Source: Betaproteobacteria bacterium
GTDB taxonomy: Bacteria > Pseudomonadota > Gammaproteobacteria > Burkholderiales > SG8-41
NCBI GenBank assembly: GCA_021730905.1
Contig: JAKFYK010000083.1
Location: 1-44,690, forward strand
Length of the DNA: 44,690 bases
Direction of reading: 5' to 3'
Shown here piece after piece: positions 7,967 to 16,468 of this stretch. Numbering within the stretch: position 1 is the first letter of the stretch; every line of letters starts with the position of its first letter. The position numbers and the translations under genes were made by a program. The notes under the pieces were generated by a model that was given only the letters and a program-made list of their open reading frames with translations, was not told where the DNA came from and did no database searches.

Positions 7967-9235
7967 CTATTCCACTTTTTCGAAGTCGATGCGTTCGGTA
8001 ACCGGCAGTCCCTGCAAGTAGCGGCGCAGGCAGTCGAGCCCCATCTCCACCGCGCCCAGGCGCACCCAATCGCGGCCGCCGACGATGCGGCTGCGGCGTG
8101 ACGCCGCGTGGCCGGCAGTCGCTATCGCCAGACACACGGTGCCGGCGAATTCGATGCGGTCCACGCCTTCATCCAGATCGATCAGCACCGCCAGCGCGTG
8201 CGTCGCGCCGGTGAGCTGCTGTGCCGCGCGCGCCACGGCCTCGGCAGTTTCGCGCGTGATGGCTGCCGGAACGTCAGCGAGTCCGGCGGCAGCACACACC
8301 TCGCACAATTCACGCGCAACAATGCCCCGGCGCACGATTTTCTCCGCGCCCGGCAGATGCGCGATGCGCGCGGCTATCTGCCCGGCCGTGAACGATTCGA
8401 CGATAGCCAGCGTGCCCTTGCACTGCTCCAGTTCGGAAAGCACCACGCCCTCGAGCGTGCGATCGTCTTCGGCCAGAATGAAATTGCCAAAACGCTTGCG
8501 CACTTCGGCTTCGACCGGCGCAAGTTTTTTGCGAATGTCGTCCATGTCGCTGCCGCGCGCGGTGAGCTTGGTTTCGAGCTGCGGGTAGTGCGCGCGAAAG
8601 CCGAGCTTGACGCTGCCGTCGGGCGCCAGCGCTTCCACACCCGCCAGCAGTGTGTCAGCGTGCGATTCGCCGATACCGTACGAATGAAAGCGCTTGAGAA
8701 ATACCGCCGTTTGTTTGCCGCTCTTGGCCAGTAACCGCGGCACGATCTGGTCTTCAAGCATGCGGCGCAGTTCGCGCGGCACGCCCGGCGTGAAGTAGAA
8801 GCGCGCTTTGCCGATGGTCACCGCGAAACCGCACGCCGTGCCGACCGGATTGTCGAGAACTTCTGCGCCGGCCGGCAGCATGGCCTGCTTGATGTTGTTG
8901 GGCGGCATCACGCGGCTGCGCTTGGTGAAATACGCTTCCATGCGCGCCAGCCATTCTTCGTTAAGCGCGAGTTCTACCCCTGCCGCCCTGGCCGCGATTT
9001 CCTGCGACAGATCATCCACCGTCGGCCCCAGCCCGCCGTTGACGATCACCGCGTCGGCACGCTGACCCGCCAACTGAAACGCCAACAGCAGACTGTCGCG
9101 ATCGTCGCCGACGGTGGTTTCCCATATCAGCGATAACCCGAAATCCTCGAGCTTCTGGCTGATATAACTGAAATTAGTATTGACGATCTTGCCGGTGAGC
9201 ACTTCGTCGCCAGTGCAGATGACTTCGATACGCAT
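7967..9235 (-). CDS. CinA-like protein: MoCF-binding domain plus degenerate PncC amidase domain
   Basis: 422 aa. Residues 1-170 are the CinA N-terminal (molybdopterin-binding fold) domain, with EVICTGDEVLTGKIVNTNFS, VNGGLGPTVDD (65-75) and FYFTPGVPREL. Residues 265-410 correspond to the C-terminal PncC (NMN amidohydrolase) domain. Its usual AESCTGG is here VESFTAG (279-285), the segment that should hold the catalytic lysine reads VARELCEV, and the usual AVTGIAGP is AVLIDLDEG. The N-terminal half, which has ADP-ribose pyrophosphatase-type activity in relatives, looks intact; the amidase half is probably inactive or changed. ATG at 9235 starts the conserved MRIEVICTGDE block. It is downstream of the zinc-ribbon and fbp genes on the same strand. 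Confidence 0.85.
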   Translation of the reverse strand: MRIEVICTGDEVLTGKIVNTNFSYISQKLEDFGLSLIWETTVGDDRDSLLLAFQLAGQRADAVIVNGGLGPTVDDLSQEIAARAAGVELALNEEWLARMEAYFTKRSRVMPPNNIKQAMLPAGAEVLDNPVGTACGFAVTIGKARFYFTPGVPRELRRMLEDQIVPRLLAKSGKQTAVFLKRFHSYGIGESHADTLLAGVEALAPDGSVKLGFRAHYPQLETKLTARGSDMDDIRKKLAPVEAEVRKRFGNFILAEDDRTLEGVVLSELEQCKGTLAIVESFTAGQIAARIAHLPGAEKIVRRGIVARELCEVCAAAGLADVPAAITRETAEAVARAAQQLTGATHALAVLIDLDEGVDRIEFAGTVCLAIATAGHAASRRSRIVGGRDWVRLGAVEMGLDCLRRYLQGLPVTERIDFEKVE

Positions 9236-9261
9236 GACGCCCCGATCAGAAAAAACTCAAT

Positions 9262-10503
9262 TCAACTGAACAACGATCCCAACAAGCTGCCAATGCCATC
9301 TGCCACCAGATCGACCACGCCTTCGCCGACGGACGACGCGATGCTGCCGCCTGTTTCCAGCGCGGTATCGCCCACCGCTTCTAGCGCGCTGCCGCCGAGA
9401 TCCGCCACAACGTCGGACGCCGCACTGGTTGCCATGTCCGCCATTCCTGAGGATGCGGCATCGCCGAACACGCCGGCGAATTCACCCGTCAATGCCCCCG
9501 CGGCATCACCGACTGCACCGGGGGCTGCGCCGAACAGCGCATCGGTCGCGCTCGGCAGCGCGTCGCTCATCGTGTCGCCCGCGCCCGCAGCCAGTGATGA
9601 CGCCGCACCGGCCGCCACGCCGGACGCTGCGGCGCCAGCGCCGGAAGCAAGGTCGGAACCGAACAGCGCTGCCGTAGCATCCGGTAACGCGCCGGCAGCG
9701 GCACCACTGCTATCCGCAAACGCGGCAGCGGAAGCGCCAGCAACGGCGCTCGCGGGTACGACACGGCCCGTGCCCGAAACCCCGCGCGCCGCCGCGCGGC
9801 CAAGTGCATACAATATGTCAGCGCCCAGGTCAGCGCGGTCGTACGCGCTCCATTGATCACCCGCGCCGCGGCCGGTGGTGCGGCGATCATCGGGGGTCGA
9901 GGGCCGTTGTTTCTGCCGCTCCAGCAGGTAATGATCAACGGCTTTCTTCGCGGCGTCGCGGTCGAACACCGACACCGGCGCGCGGCAATATTCGCACGCA
10001 TCCACCTTGCCGATATTCACCGCCGCGCCGCAGCCCGAGCAGCGCACCTGCTGCACGGTTGCGGCCAGTTTCGCGCGTTCGGCTTTCGTCAGTTCACGGA
10101 CGAATTGTTTTTCCGCGAGAAAATTGTAGAACGTCGTCAAGCGGCCATGCCCCTTGCGGCAAGCCTGATACGCGAACCGCGTGCCTTTCACCTGATCGTT
10201 GGTAAGCTGCATGCTGTCGCCGCAGGTCACGCAGCGCAGGCCCTCGCTAAACTTGGCTGCCGCGCTGGTTGCGGTGCCGCCGCGCTCTTGGATCAACTGA
10301 AACAGCGCCACCGTACCGTCGGGCGAAAGCGTCATGCTCTCGTAATGATCGAACCAGATCGCGTTGCAATCCATGCACACATCGATCTCGACCGTGCTGT
10401 TGTAATGCCCCGGCAGCGCGTAGAGCGTCATTTTCGAGCTGCAATTGGTGCAGTGCTTGCCCGAGGGCTTGCCTTGCAGCGGCGGAAATTGGGAAGCGGA
10501 CAT
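9262..10503 (-). CDS. Zinc-ribbon protein (zf-TFIIB type) with long Ala/Gly/Ser-rich C-terminus
   Basis: 413 aa. Four cysteine pairs or ribbons lie in the first 190 residues: CTNCSSKM with CMDCNAIWFD (zf-TFIIB pattern), CVTCGDS, CSGCGAAVN and CEYCRAPV. From about residue 235 to the end the protein is low-complexity Ala/Gly/Ser/Asp (for example GAGAAASGVAAGAASSLAAG) with repeated G-D-A blocks and no transmembrane helix. The start at 10503 directly precedes MSASQFPPLQG. It follows fbp by 39 bp and probably shares its transcript. The zinc ribbons suggest nucleic-acid or protein binding; I do not recognise a specific function. Confidence 0.7.
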   Translation of the reverse strand: MSASQFPPLQGKPSGKHCTNCSSKMTLYALPGHYNSTVEIDVCMDCNAIWFDHYESMTLSPDGTVALFQLIQERGGTATSAAAKFSEGLRCVTCGDSMQLTNDQVKGTRFAYQACRKGHGRLTTFYNFLAEKQFVRELTKAERAKLAATVQQVRCSGCGAAVNIGKVDACEYCRAPVSVFDRDAAKKAVDHYLLERQKQRPSTPDDRRTTGRGAGDQWSAYDRADLGADILYALGRAAARGVSGTGRVVPASAVAGASAAAFADSSGAAAGALPDATAALFGSDLASGAGAAASGVAAGAASSLAAGAGDTMSDALPSATDALFGAAPGAVGDAAGALTGEFAGVFGDAASSGMADMATSAASDVVADLGGSALEAVGDTALETGGSIASSVGEGVVDLVADGIGSLLGSLFS

Positions 10504-10542
10504 GGCTTGATCCGGATGACAACAACGGTGGATTTATTGCGT

Positions 10543-11541
10543 TTATTTATCGGCGTAGTAACGGCCGATCAACTCCACCTCGTTCTTCGAGCCGAGCACC
10601 ACGCCCTGGCGCTGATGCAGCTTGGTCGGCTGCACATCAAGCATGCGCTGCGGGCCGTTGATCGCAGCACCTCCGGCCTGCTCAATGATGAACGACATCG
10701 GGTTCGCTTCGTACAACAATCGCAGACGGCCCTCGGTGTATTTTGCGTCCGCCGGATACATGAACACGCCGCCGCGCGACAGGATGCGATACACGTCCGC
10801 CACCATCGACGCCACCCAGCGCATGTTGAAATCCTTGCCGCGCGGGCCGTCTTTGCCGGCGAGGCATTCGTCGATGTAGCGCTTCACCGGCGGCGTCCAG
10901 TTGCGCATGTTCGACATGTTGATGGCGAATTCCTGGGTGTCTTCGGGAATCTCGATTTTCGGCTGCGTCATCACCCAACTGCCGAGATCGCGGTCGAGCG
11001 TGAAGCCAACGACGCCGTTGCCCACGGTAAGCACCAGTATGGTGGATGGCCCATACACCGCGAATCCCGCCGCCACCTGCTTGCTGCCGGGCTGCAGGAA
11101 CGCTTTTTCGTCGGGCTCTTTCACGCCCTCGGGACAGCGCAGCACTGAAAAAATAGTGCCCACCGACACATTGACATCGATGTTTGACGAACCGTCGAGC
11201 GGATCATAGGTCAGCAAAAACTCGCCCTTGGGAAAGCGATTGGGGATCTGCTGCGGTTCTTCCATTTCCTCGGACGCCATGGCGGCCAGATAGCCGCCCC
11301 ATTCGTTGGCTTCGAGCAGCACCTCATTCGCGATCACGTCGAGTTTTTTCTGCGCTTCGCCCTGCACGTTGTCGGTCCCTGCGCCGCCCAGCACGCCGGT
11401 GAGCGCACCCTTGCTGATGGCGTTGCTGATGGACTTGCACGCGCGCGCGACGACTTCAATCAGCAGTCGCAACTCGGCCGATACCACGCCTTCGCAACGT
11501 TGCTGTTCAACCAGATATTGTGTGAGCGTGACGCGGCGCAT
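10543..11541 (-). CDS. fbp: Class I fructose-1,6-bisphosphatase
   Basis: A 332-aa FBPase that hydrolyses fructose-1,6-bisphosphate in gluconeogenesis or the Calvin cycle. Family motifs are clear: [20 protein letters not shown] (metal and phosphate site), YVLTVGNG-like strand, [20 protein letters not shown] and [20 protein letters not shown]. The start at 11541 is preceded by GGGAGGAA and begins [10 protein letters not shown], as in proteobacterial FBPases. It is divergent from the FAD oxidoreductase at 11635 and followed by the zinc-ribbon gene. Confidence 0.95.
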   Translation of the reverse strand: MRRVTLTQYLVEQQRCEGVVSAELRLLIEVVARACKSISNAISKGALTGVLGGAGTDNVQGEAQKKLDVIANEVLLEANEWGGYLAAMASEEMEEPQQIPNRFPKGEFLLTYDPLDGSSNIDVNVSVGTIFSVLRCPEGVKEPDEKAFLQPGSKQVAAGFAVYGPSTILVLTVGNGVVGFTLDRDLGSWVMTQPKIEIPEDTQEFAINMSNMRNWTPPVKRYIDECLAGKDGPRGKDFNMRWVASMVADVYRILSRGGVFMYPADAKYTEGRLRLLYEANPMSFIIEQAGGAAINGPQRMLDVQPTKLHQRQGVVLGSKNEVELIGRYYADK

Positions 11542-11634
11542 GCGATTCCTCCCGATAGAATGGCGAATTATCCGTTTTCTGCGAAACTGTTGCACCCCCG
11601 ATTCGGGGCGTGATCGAAAGCGGGTTGCAAACTC

Positions 11635-12762
11635 ATGAAAAAGCTGGTTTTACTCGGTGGCGGCCACGCACATGTGGAAGTGCTGCGCCGGTTCGGGCTA
11701 AGCCCGGCGAGCGGCGTGAAACTCACGCTGGTTAGTCCCGACCGCCACACCCCCTACTCCGGCATGTTGCCAGGGCTGGTGGCCGGGCATTACCGTTTCG
11801 ACGAATGCCATATCGATCTGGAGCCGCTCGCACGCTATGCCGTCACGCGCTTTTTGCAGACCAGCGCCAGTGCAATCGATCCCGAGCGGCGCTACATCAC
11901 ACTGGCCGATGGCTCGACCGTCGATTACGACGCGCTGTCGATTGATGTCGGCTCGACGCCACCGGCGCACGGCATCGCCGGCGCAACCGGGCACACCATA
12001 CCGGTCAGGCCGGTGAAAGATTTTCTCGTGGCATGGGATGCATTGCTCGCACGCCTGCGCAACGGCGACGTGCAGTCGCTCGGCATGGTCGGCGGCGGCG
12101 CGGCAGGCGTGGAAGTACTGCTGGCGATGGAGCATCGCATCACTCAACTGCGCAAGCTACATGCGCTGCGTTTTGTGCTGGTCACCGACACACCGCAATT
12201 GCTCGCGAACCATGCACGCAGCGTGCGCGCAACGCTTACCCGCAATCTGGCACGGAAAAAGGTTGAGGTGCATTGCGCGACACGCATCGCACGCATTGAA
12301 ACCGGCACATTGATTGGTGAGAACGGCACACGTATCGCAGCCGACGCGATTTTTCTGGCCACCGGCGCGACTGCACCGCAATGGCTGACGGCAAGCGGAC
12401 TCGCTGTTAATGAAGAAAAATTTATTAATATAAACAAATACTTACAATCAACGAGCCATAGCGAGATATTCGCCGCCGGCGATTGCGCCACCATCGAAGG
12501 CAAGCGGTATCCAAAATCCGGTGTTTACGCTGTGCGCCAAGGCCCGCCGCTGGCGGAAAATTTGCGGCGCTTTCTGCGCGGTGAACCGCTGGTCGAATAC
12601 ACGCCGCAACAGCGCACGCTGGCGCTGATCAGCACCGGCGAACAACACGCCATCGCGTCGTGGGGCGCGCTGTCGGTTCACGGTAACTGGGTATGGCGCT
12701 GGAAGGATCAAATCGACCGCAAGTTCATAGCACAGTACCGGCTGCCGTGGCGGCAGCAGTAA
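11635..12762 (+). CDS. FAD-dependent pyridine nucleotide-disulfide oxidoreductase family protein (SelD-linked type)
   Basis: 375 aa. The start [20 protein letters not shown] has the FAD-binding GGGHAHV pattern of the family that in some bacteria is fused to the N-terminus of SelD (TIGR03169-like) and is related to type II NADH dehydrogenases. A second dinucleotide motif, [15 protein letters not shown], lies at about residues 150-165, and the C-terminal FAD motif [19 protein letters not shown] at about 280. It is stand-alone here; no selD is nearby. The electron donor and acceptor are unknown. Residues about 261-270 ([10 protein letters not shown]) are encoded by unusually AT-rich codons because the 16-bp repeated word lies there. 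Confidence 0.82.
   Translation: MKKLVLLGGGHAHVEVLRRFGLSPASGVKLTLVSPDRHTPYSGMLPGLVAGHYRFDECHIDLEPLARYAVTRFLQTSASAIDPERRYITLADGSTVDYDALSIDVGSTPPAHGIAGATGHTIPVRPVKDFLVAWDALLARLRNGDVQSLGMVGGGAAGVEVLLAMEHRITQLRKLHALRFVLVTDTPQLLANHARSVRATLTRNLARKKVEVHCATRIARIETGTLIGENGTRIAADAIFLATGATAPQWLTASGLAVNEEKFININKYLQSTSHSEIFAAGDCATIEGKRYPKSGVYAVRQGPPLAENLRRFLRGEPLVEYTPQQRTLALISTGEQHAIASWGALSVHGNWVWRWKDQIDRKFIAQYRLPWRQQ
12429..12444 (-). repeat. 16-bp AT-rich repeated word, copy 2 (15/16), inside a CDS
   Basis: On the plus strand TATAAACAAATACTTA, i.e. the consensus on the minus strand with one mismatch. It lies inside the FAD oxidoreductase gene, spanning the codons ATA AAC AAA TAC TTA (I-N-K-Y-L). Confidence 0.75.
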
Positions 12763-12786
12763 GCATGTGCGCTACGCGCAGCAATA

Positions 12787-13758
12787 TCAATTCGGCCGCA
12801 GCCCGGCTTCCTTGACGACCTTGCTGAAAATCGCGATGTCGTTGCGCAGATTCTGTTCATGCTGTTCCGGCGTGCTGTGCGTCACGCTGAAGCTCACGGC
12901 ATCGAGGCGTTGCCTGATGTCCGGGAGAGTTAGCACGCGCGCGAGATCCCGGTTAATTTGCTGCCGGATGGCGAGCGGCGTGCCGGCGGGCGCCAGCAGC
13001 GACTGCGTGCCGTCGCGCGTCCAGCCGGGAATCGACTCCTCGTACGAAAGCACCTCCGGCAAGAGCGGCGTTCGCTGCGCTACCGCAACCGGCTGCAACC
13101 TGCCGTCCCTGATCAACCCCAGCGCCGCGGTTATTCCGGTGCTGCCAAACTGTATGCGCCCTGCGACGATTTCAATCTGAAACTCCGACTGGCCCTTGAA
13201 GCCCACGTGCTGCGCCTTGATGCCGGCGGCAAGTCGGAATCGTTCACCGCCCATGTGGGTTGCCGTGCCCGCGCCGGCGGAGCCGAAGAATATCTTGCCC
13301 GGATTTGCGTTGGCATAGGCAATGAACTCCTTGACCGATTTCACACCCAGCACCGGCGCCGCCACAATCACCGAATTGGAAAAGCCGATATCACCCAGCG
13401 TCGCGAAATCCTTGATCGAGTCATAAGGTAGATCGGGAAACAGCGCCGCGCGGATGGCGAAAGCGGGCGAAACGATGTGCAGCGTATAACCGTCCGCCGT
13501 CGCTTTTGCGACCATGGCGGCGGCAAGCGTGCCGCCCGCACCGGGGCGGTTTTCGATCACCACCGACTGGTTCCAGATTTCGCCCAGTTTCGGGCCGATC
13601 AGCCGCGCCAGTATGTCGGGCGTGGAGCCGGGCGTGGTGCTGACGACAAGTCGCACCGGCCGGGTCGGATATTTTTGCTGCGCCCATGCGTGGCCCGATA
13701 CCGCTGCGACCAACACGCCTGACGCAACCGCGAACACCACTCGTTGCAAGAACAGCAT
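12787..13758 (-). CDS. Tripartite tricarboxylate transporter substrate-binding protein (Bug/TctC family)
   Basis: A 323-aa periplasmic solute-binding protein. The signal peptide ends in GHAWAQQ, followed by the family start YPTRPVRLVVSTTPGSTPDILAR. Further family blocks are VVIENRPGAGGTLAA, DGYTLHIVSP, LPYDSIKDFATL, FGSAGAGTATHMGGERFRL and the C-terminal PEQHEQNLRNDIAIFSKVVK. Start at 13758 has GGAGG upstream. No TctA/TctB permease genes are adjacent, which is common for orphan Bug proteins. The ligand (probably a small carboxylate) is unknown. A related gene follows upstream at 13850-14809. Confidence 0.9.
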   Translation of the reverse strand: MLFLQRVVFAVASGVLVAAVSGHAWAQQKYPTRPVRLVVSTTPGSTPDILARLIGPKLGEIWNQSVVIENRPGAGGTLAAAMVAKATADGYTLHIVSPAFAIRAALFPDLPYDSIKDFATLGDIGFSNSVIVAAPVLGVKSVKEFIAYANANPGKIFFGSAGAGTATHMGGERFRLAAGIKAQHVGFKGQSEFQIEIVAGRIQFGSTGITAALGLIRDGRLQPVAVAQRTPLLPEVLSYEESIPGWTRDGTQSLLAPAGTPLAIRQQINRDLARVLTLPDIRQRLDAVSFSVTHSTPEQHEQNLRNDIAIFSKVVKEAGLRPN

Positions 13759-13849
13759 AGGGCCTCCAGCGATGCTTGAATGTAGCGGGAGATGCCTCCT
13801 CACCAGAAACGCAATGCCGCGTGTGCGCCGGGCGCACGCCACAACAAAC

Positions 13850-14809
13850 TTAATTCGGCTTCAGGCCGATTTCCTTGGCAGCTTTCGCGAATGCGGCGAT
13901 ATCTTCACGCAGCCTGCGTTCGTGTTCTTCCGGTGTGGTAGTCGCGACGTGGAAAGATGCAGCATCAAGCCGCTCCCGAATGTCGGGAAGATTGAGAGCG
14001 CGCGCAAATTCCCTGCCAATCTGCCGGCGGATTGCCAGCGGCGTGCCTGCGGGCGCCAGCAATGCCTGCGCGCCGATCCGCGTCCATTCCGGCACCACCT
14101 CTGCGGCCAGTGGCACGCCCTGCAACCCGGGGACCCGCTGCACCAGCGCGACTAGTTTGCCGTCCTTGATGAAGGGCAGCGCAGCGGTCAACCCGGTCGC
14201 CGTAAAATGCGCGCGTCCTGCTGCAACTTCGATCAAGCTCTCCGCCGGCCCCTTGAAAGCCACGTGTTGCGCCCTGATGCCGGCAGCGAGCCGGAAGCGC
14301 GCGACATTCATGTAATCCGCGCCGCCAACCGCAGGGGTCGCAAAAAACACTTTGCCGGGCCGTGCCTGTGTGTAAGCAACCAGTTCCTTCACCGATTTCA
14401 CACCCAGTTCCGGCGCCACGACTACCACGGTGTTTGAGTAGCCGATTTCGGTAACGCCCGCAAAGTCCTTGAGGGTGTCATAAGGAAGGTTCGTAAACAT
14501 GGCTGCGCGAATCGCTATTGCGGGTGACGCCAGCAGCAGCGTGTAGCCATCGGGCGTGGCCTTGGCCACGATGGTATTGGCGATGACCACCGGCAACCGG
14601 TTTTCAATCACCACCGCCTGTCCCCAGTTGTCAGTTATTTTCACGCCGATCAGCCGGGCGATGATGTCAGCCGTGCCGCCCGGCGTCACCCCAACTACGA
14701 TGCGTATCGGCTTGGTCGGGAATTTCTGCTGCGCGCACGCGCCGCCGGGCACGGCCACGAGCGCGGCTCCCAGTACGGCTGCGAATCCCGTGCGTCGCAA
14801 GGCAGACAT
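13850..14809 (-). CDS. Second Bug/TctC-family substrate-binding protein
   Basis: 319 aa, with a signal peptide (MSALRRTGFAAVLGAALVAV, cleavage near GGACAQQ) and the same layout as its neighbour: KFPTKPIRIVVGVTPGGTAD, VVIENRLPVVIANTIVAKAT, DGYTLLLASPAIAIRAAMF, LPYDTLKDFAGVTE and PEEHERRLREDIAAFAKAAK. The two genes are tandem on the same strand, 91 bp apart, and look like an old duplication. The conserved P-G-A-G-G binding motif is changed here to LPVVIAN, so ligand preference may differ. Start at 14809 has GGTGGAA upstream. Confidence 0.9.
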   Translation of the reverse strand: MSALRRTGFAAVLGAALVAVPGGACAQQKFPTKPIRIVVGVTPGGTADIIARLIGVKITDNWGQAVVIENRLPVVIANTIVAKATPDGYTLLLASPAIAIRAAMFTNLPYDTLKDFAGVTEIGYSNTVVVVAPELGVKSVKELVAYTQARPGKVFFATPAVGGADYMNVARFRLAAGIRAQHVAFKGPAESLIEVAAGRAHFTATGLTAALPFIKDGKLVALVQRVPGLQGVPLAAEVVPEWTRIGAQALLAPAGTPLAIRRQIGREFARALNLPDIRERLDAASFHVATTTPEEHERRLREDIAAFAKAAKEIGLKPN

Positions 14810-14908
14810 GGTTCCACCCGGTACATGTGATTTGCGCAAAGCATATACGCTATCCGGAAAGGTGGCCAGTCTGCACCGCGTGCTCACCGGCAGGTTTATC
14901 ATCCGGCC

Positions 14909-15235
14909 ATGTATTTCTCCAACGACCGCCTCTACACGCAGACCAAGGCGCTGCAGCGCGGCGAATTGATCCTGTCGGCTGTGCACCGAAAGTTTCTCGC
15001 GCGGCTGCGTGCCGAGTTCGGCATCGAAGCACTGAACGCCGGCCTCGACACGTACAGCAAGCGCCAGTTCGGGCAGCAGTTTCTTGAGATTGTCGTTGCG
15101 CGTCTCTGCGATGCGCAGCAGCTTTATTACAGAAAAGACAAGCCCGCGATCCCGCCGCGTTTCACGGCGCGATGGTCACACGCGCAAACTTGCGTTTGCC
15201 GACTTGCAGCACATAAACACCCGTCACGAGTTTGA
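14909..15235 (+). CDS. Hypothetical protein, 108 aa
   Basis: I do not recognise the family. The protein begins [20 protein letters not shown] and is helical and mixed-charge for about 85 residues ([38 protein letters not shown]). Codon choice is strongly GC-ending and consistent with real coding. The last 25 codons overlap the 3' end of tyrS on the opposite strand by 74 bp and look like read-through of the antisense sequence. The original stop may therefore have been lost, or the overlap is simply tolerated. No clear ribosome-binding site. Confidence 0.5.
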   Translation: MYFSNDRLYTQTKALQRGELILSAVHRKFLARLRAEFGIEALNAGLDTYSKRQFGQQFLEIVVARLCDAQQLYYRKDKPAIPPRFTARWSHAQTCVCRLAAHKHPSRV

Positions 15236-16358
15236 GCGCTTTGTCGCTGACTTTCTCGCCGTCGATCTTTACGCCGCCCTGTTCGATCATGCGCTGCGCC
15301 TCGGTGGTGCTGGCGGTGAGCCCTGCCTGCTTGAGCACCTGCGTAATCACTAATCCGCCGGGCGCGGTGAGCGTGACTTCCGGCATCTCATCCGGCACAC
15401 CGCCCTGTTTAAAACGCGCCTCGAAATCTACCAGCGCTGCGTCCGCTGCCGCTTGGTTGTGAAAGCGCGCGACGATCTCCAGCGCGAACTTCACCTTGAC
15501 GTCTCGCGGATTACCGCCATATTTAACTATTTGTTTTTGTTCATATATTTCAGATAAAGACTGAAACGACAGCAGTTCGATATAGCGCCACATCAGCTCA
15601 TCCGACACCGACATCAGCTTGCCGAAAATCTCGTTCGGCACGTCGTTTATCCCGACAGTGTTGCCGAGCGACTTGGACATTTTGTTGACGCCATCGAGAC
15701 CTTCAAGCAGCGGCATGGTCAGTATGCATTGCGGCGGCTGGCCGTAATGCTTTTGCAGTTCGCGGCCCATCAGTAGGTTGAATTTCTGGTCGGTGCCGCC
15801 GAGTTCGAGGTCAGCTTTCAGCGCCACCGAGTCGTAGCCCTGCACCAGCGGGTAGAGAAATTCGTGAATCGCGATCGGCCGTTTGCCGCGATAACGTTTG
15901 CCGAAATCGTCGCGCTCGAGCATGCGCGCCACCGTGTGCGTGGCGGCAAGCTTGATCATGTCCGCCGCGCTCATTTTGTCCATCCAAGTGGAATTGAAAA
16001 CGACCTCGGTCTTGCTACGATCGAGTATTTTGAAAACCTGGTCGGTATAGGTTTGCGCGTTTTTTGCGACATCCTCGCGTGAAAGCGGCGGGCGTGTCGC
16101 GTTCTTGCCGGTCGGATCGCCGATCATGCCGGTGAAATCGCCGATCAGGAACAAAATATGATGGCCGAGGTCTTGTAACTGACGCAGTTTGTTGATGAGC
16201 ACCGTGTGCCCGATATGCAAATCCGGTGCGGTCGGGTCGAAACCGGCCTTCACCCGCAACGGCACGCCGCGCTTGAGTTTTTCGACGAGTTCAGCCTCGA
16301 TCAGCAACTCGTCGCAGCCCCGGCGGATAGTGTCTAGCGGGCTTTCCATGTCCGGCAA
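15162..16358 (-). CDS. tyrS: Tyrosyl-tRNA synthetase
   Basis: A 398-aa class I synthetase charging tRNA-Tyr. The HIGH motif is at residues 48-51 ([11 protein letters not shown]) and KMSKS at 226-230. Tyrosine-site blocks [16 protein letters not shown] and [20 protein letters not shown] are present, with a C-terminal S4 RNA-binding domain ([19 protein letters not shown]). ATG 16358 starts [19 protein letters not shown]. The segment around residues 270-282 ([12 protein letters not shown]) uses markedly AT-rich codons because it contains a copy of the 16-bp repeated word; the protein is not lengthened there relative to the family pattern before NPRDVKV. It is divergent from the M23 peptidase gene. 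Confidence 0.97.
   Translation of the reverse strand: MPDMESPLDTIRRGCDELLIEAELVEKLKRGVPLRVKAGFDPTAPDLHIGHTVLINKLRQLQDLGHHILFLIGDFTGMIGDPTGKNATRPPLSREDVAKNAQTYTDQVFKILDRSKTEVVFNSTWMDKMSAADMIKLAATHTVARMLERDDFGKRYRGKRPIAIHEFLYPLVQGYDSVALKADLELGGTDQKFNLLMGRELQKHYGQPPQCILTMPLLEGLDGVNKMSKSLGNTVGINDVPNEIFGKLMSVSDELMWRYIELLSFQSLSEIYEQKQIVKYGGNPRDVKVKFALEIVARFHNQAAADAALVDFEARFKQGGVPDEMPEVTLTAPGGLVITQVLKQAGLTASTTEAQRMIEQGGVKIDGEKVSDKALKLVTGVYVLQVGKRKFARVTIAP
15524..15539 (+). repeat. 16-bp AT-rich repeated word, copy 3 (14/16), inside tyrS
   Basis: TAACTATTTGTTTTTG matches the consensus with two substitutions. On the tyrS strand it reads as codons CAA AAA CAA ATA GTT A, a different frame from the one used by copy 2. 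Confidence 0.7.
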
Positions 16359-16414
16359 TAAGTCACAAAAGGGTTTACAAATGAGCTGGTTGGTTCACAA
16401 TATGAAATACGGGG

Positions 16415-16442
16415 TTGACCATCCAAGCGGTACTGTTAAGCT
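16415..16442 (+). promoter_or_regulatory. Possible sigma-70 promoter of the M23 peptidase gene
   Basis: TTGACC (16415-16420), a 16-bp spacer and TAAGCT (16437-16442) lie 27 bp before the ATG at 16469. The -35 is good and the -10 mediocre. Confidence 0.35.
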
Positions 16443-16468
16443 CTCCGCTGAAAAAACGTAAATAAATC

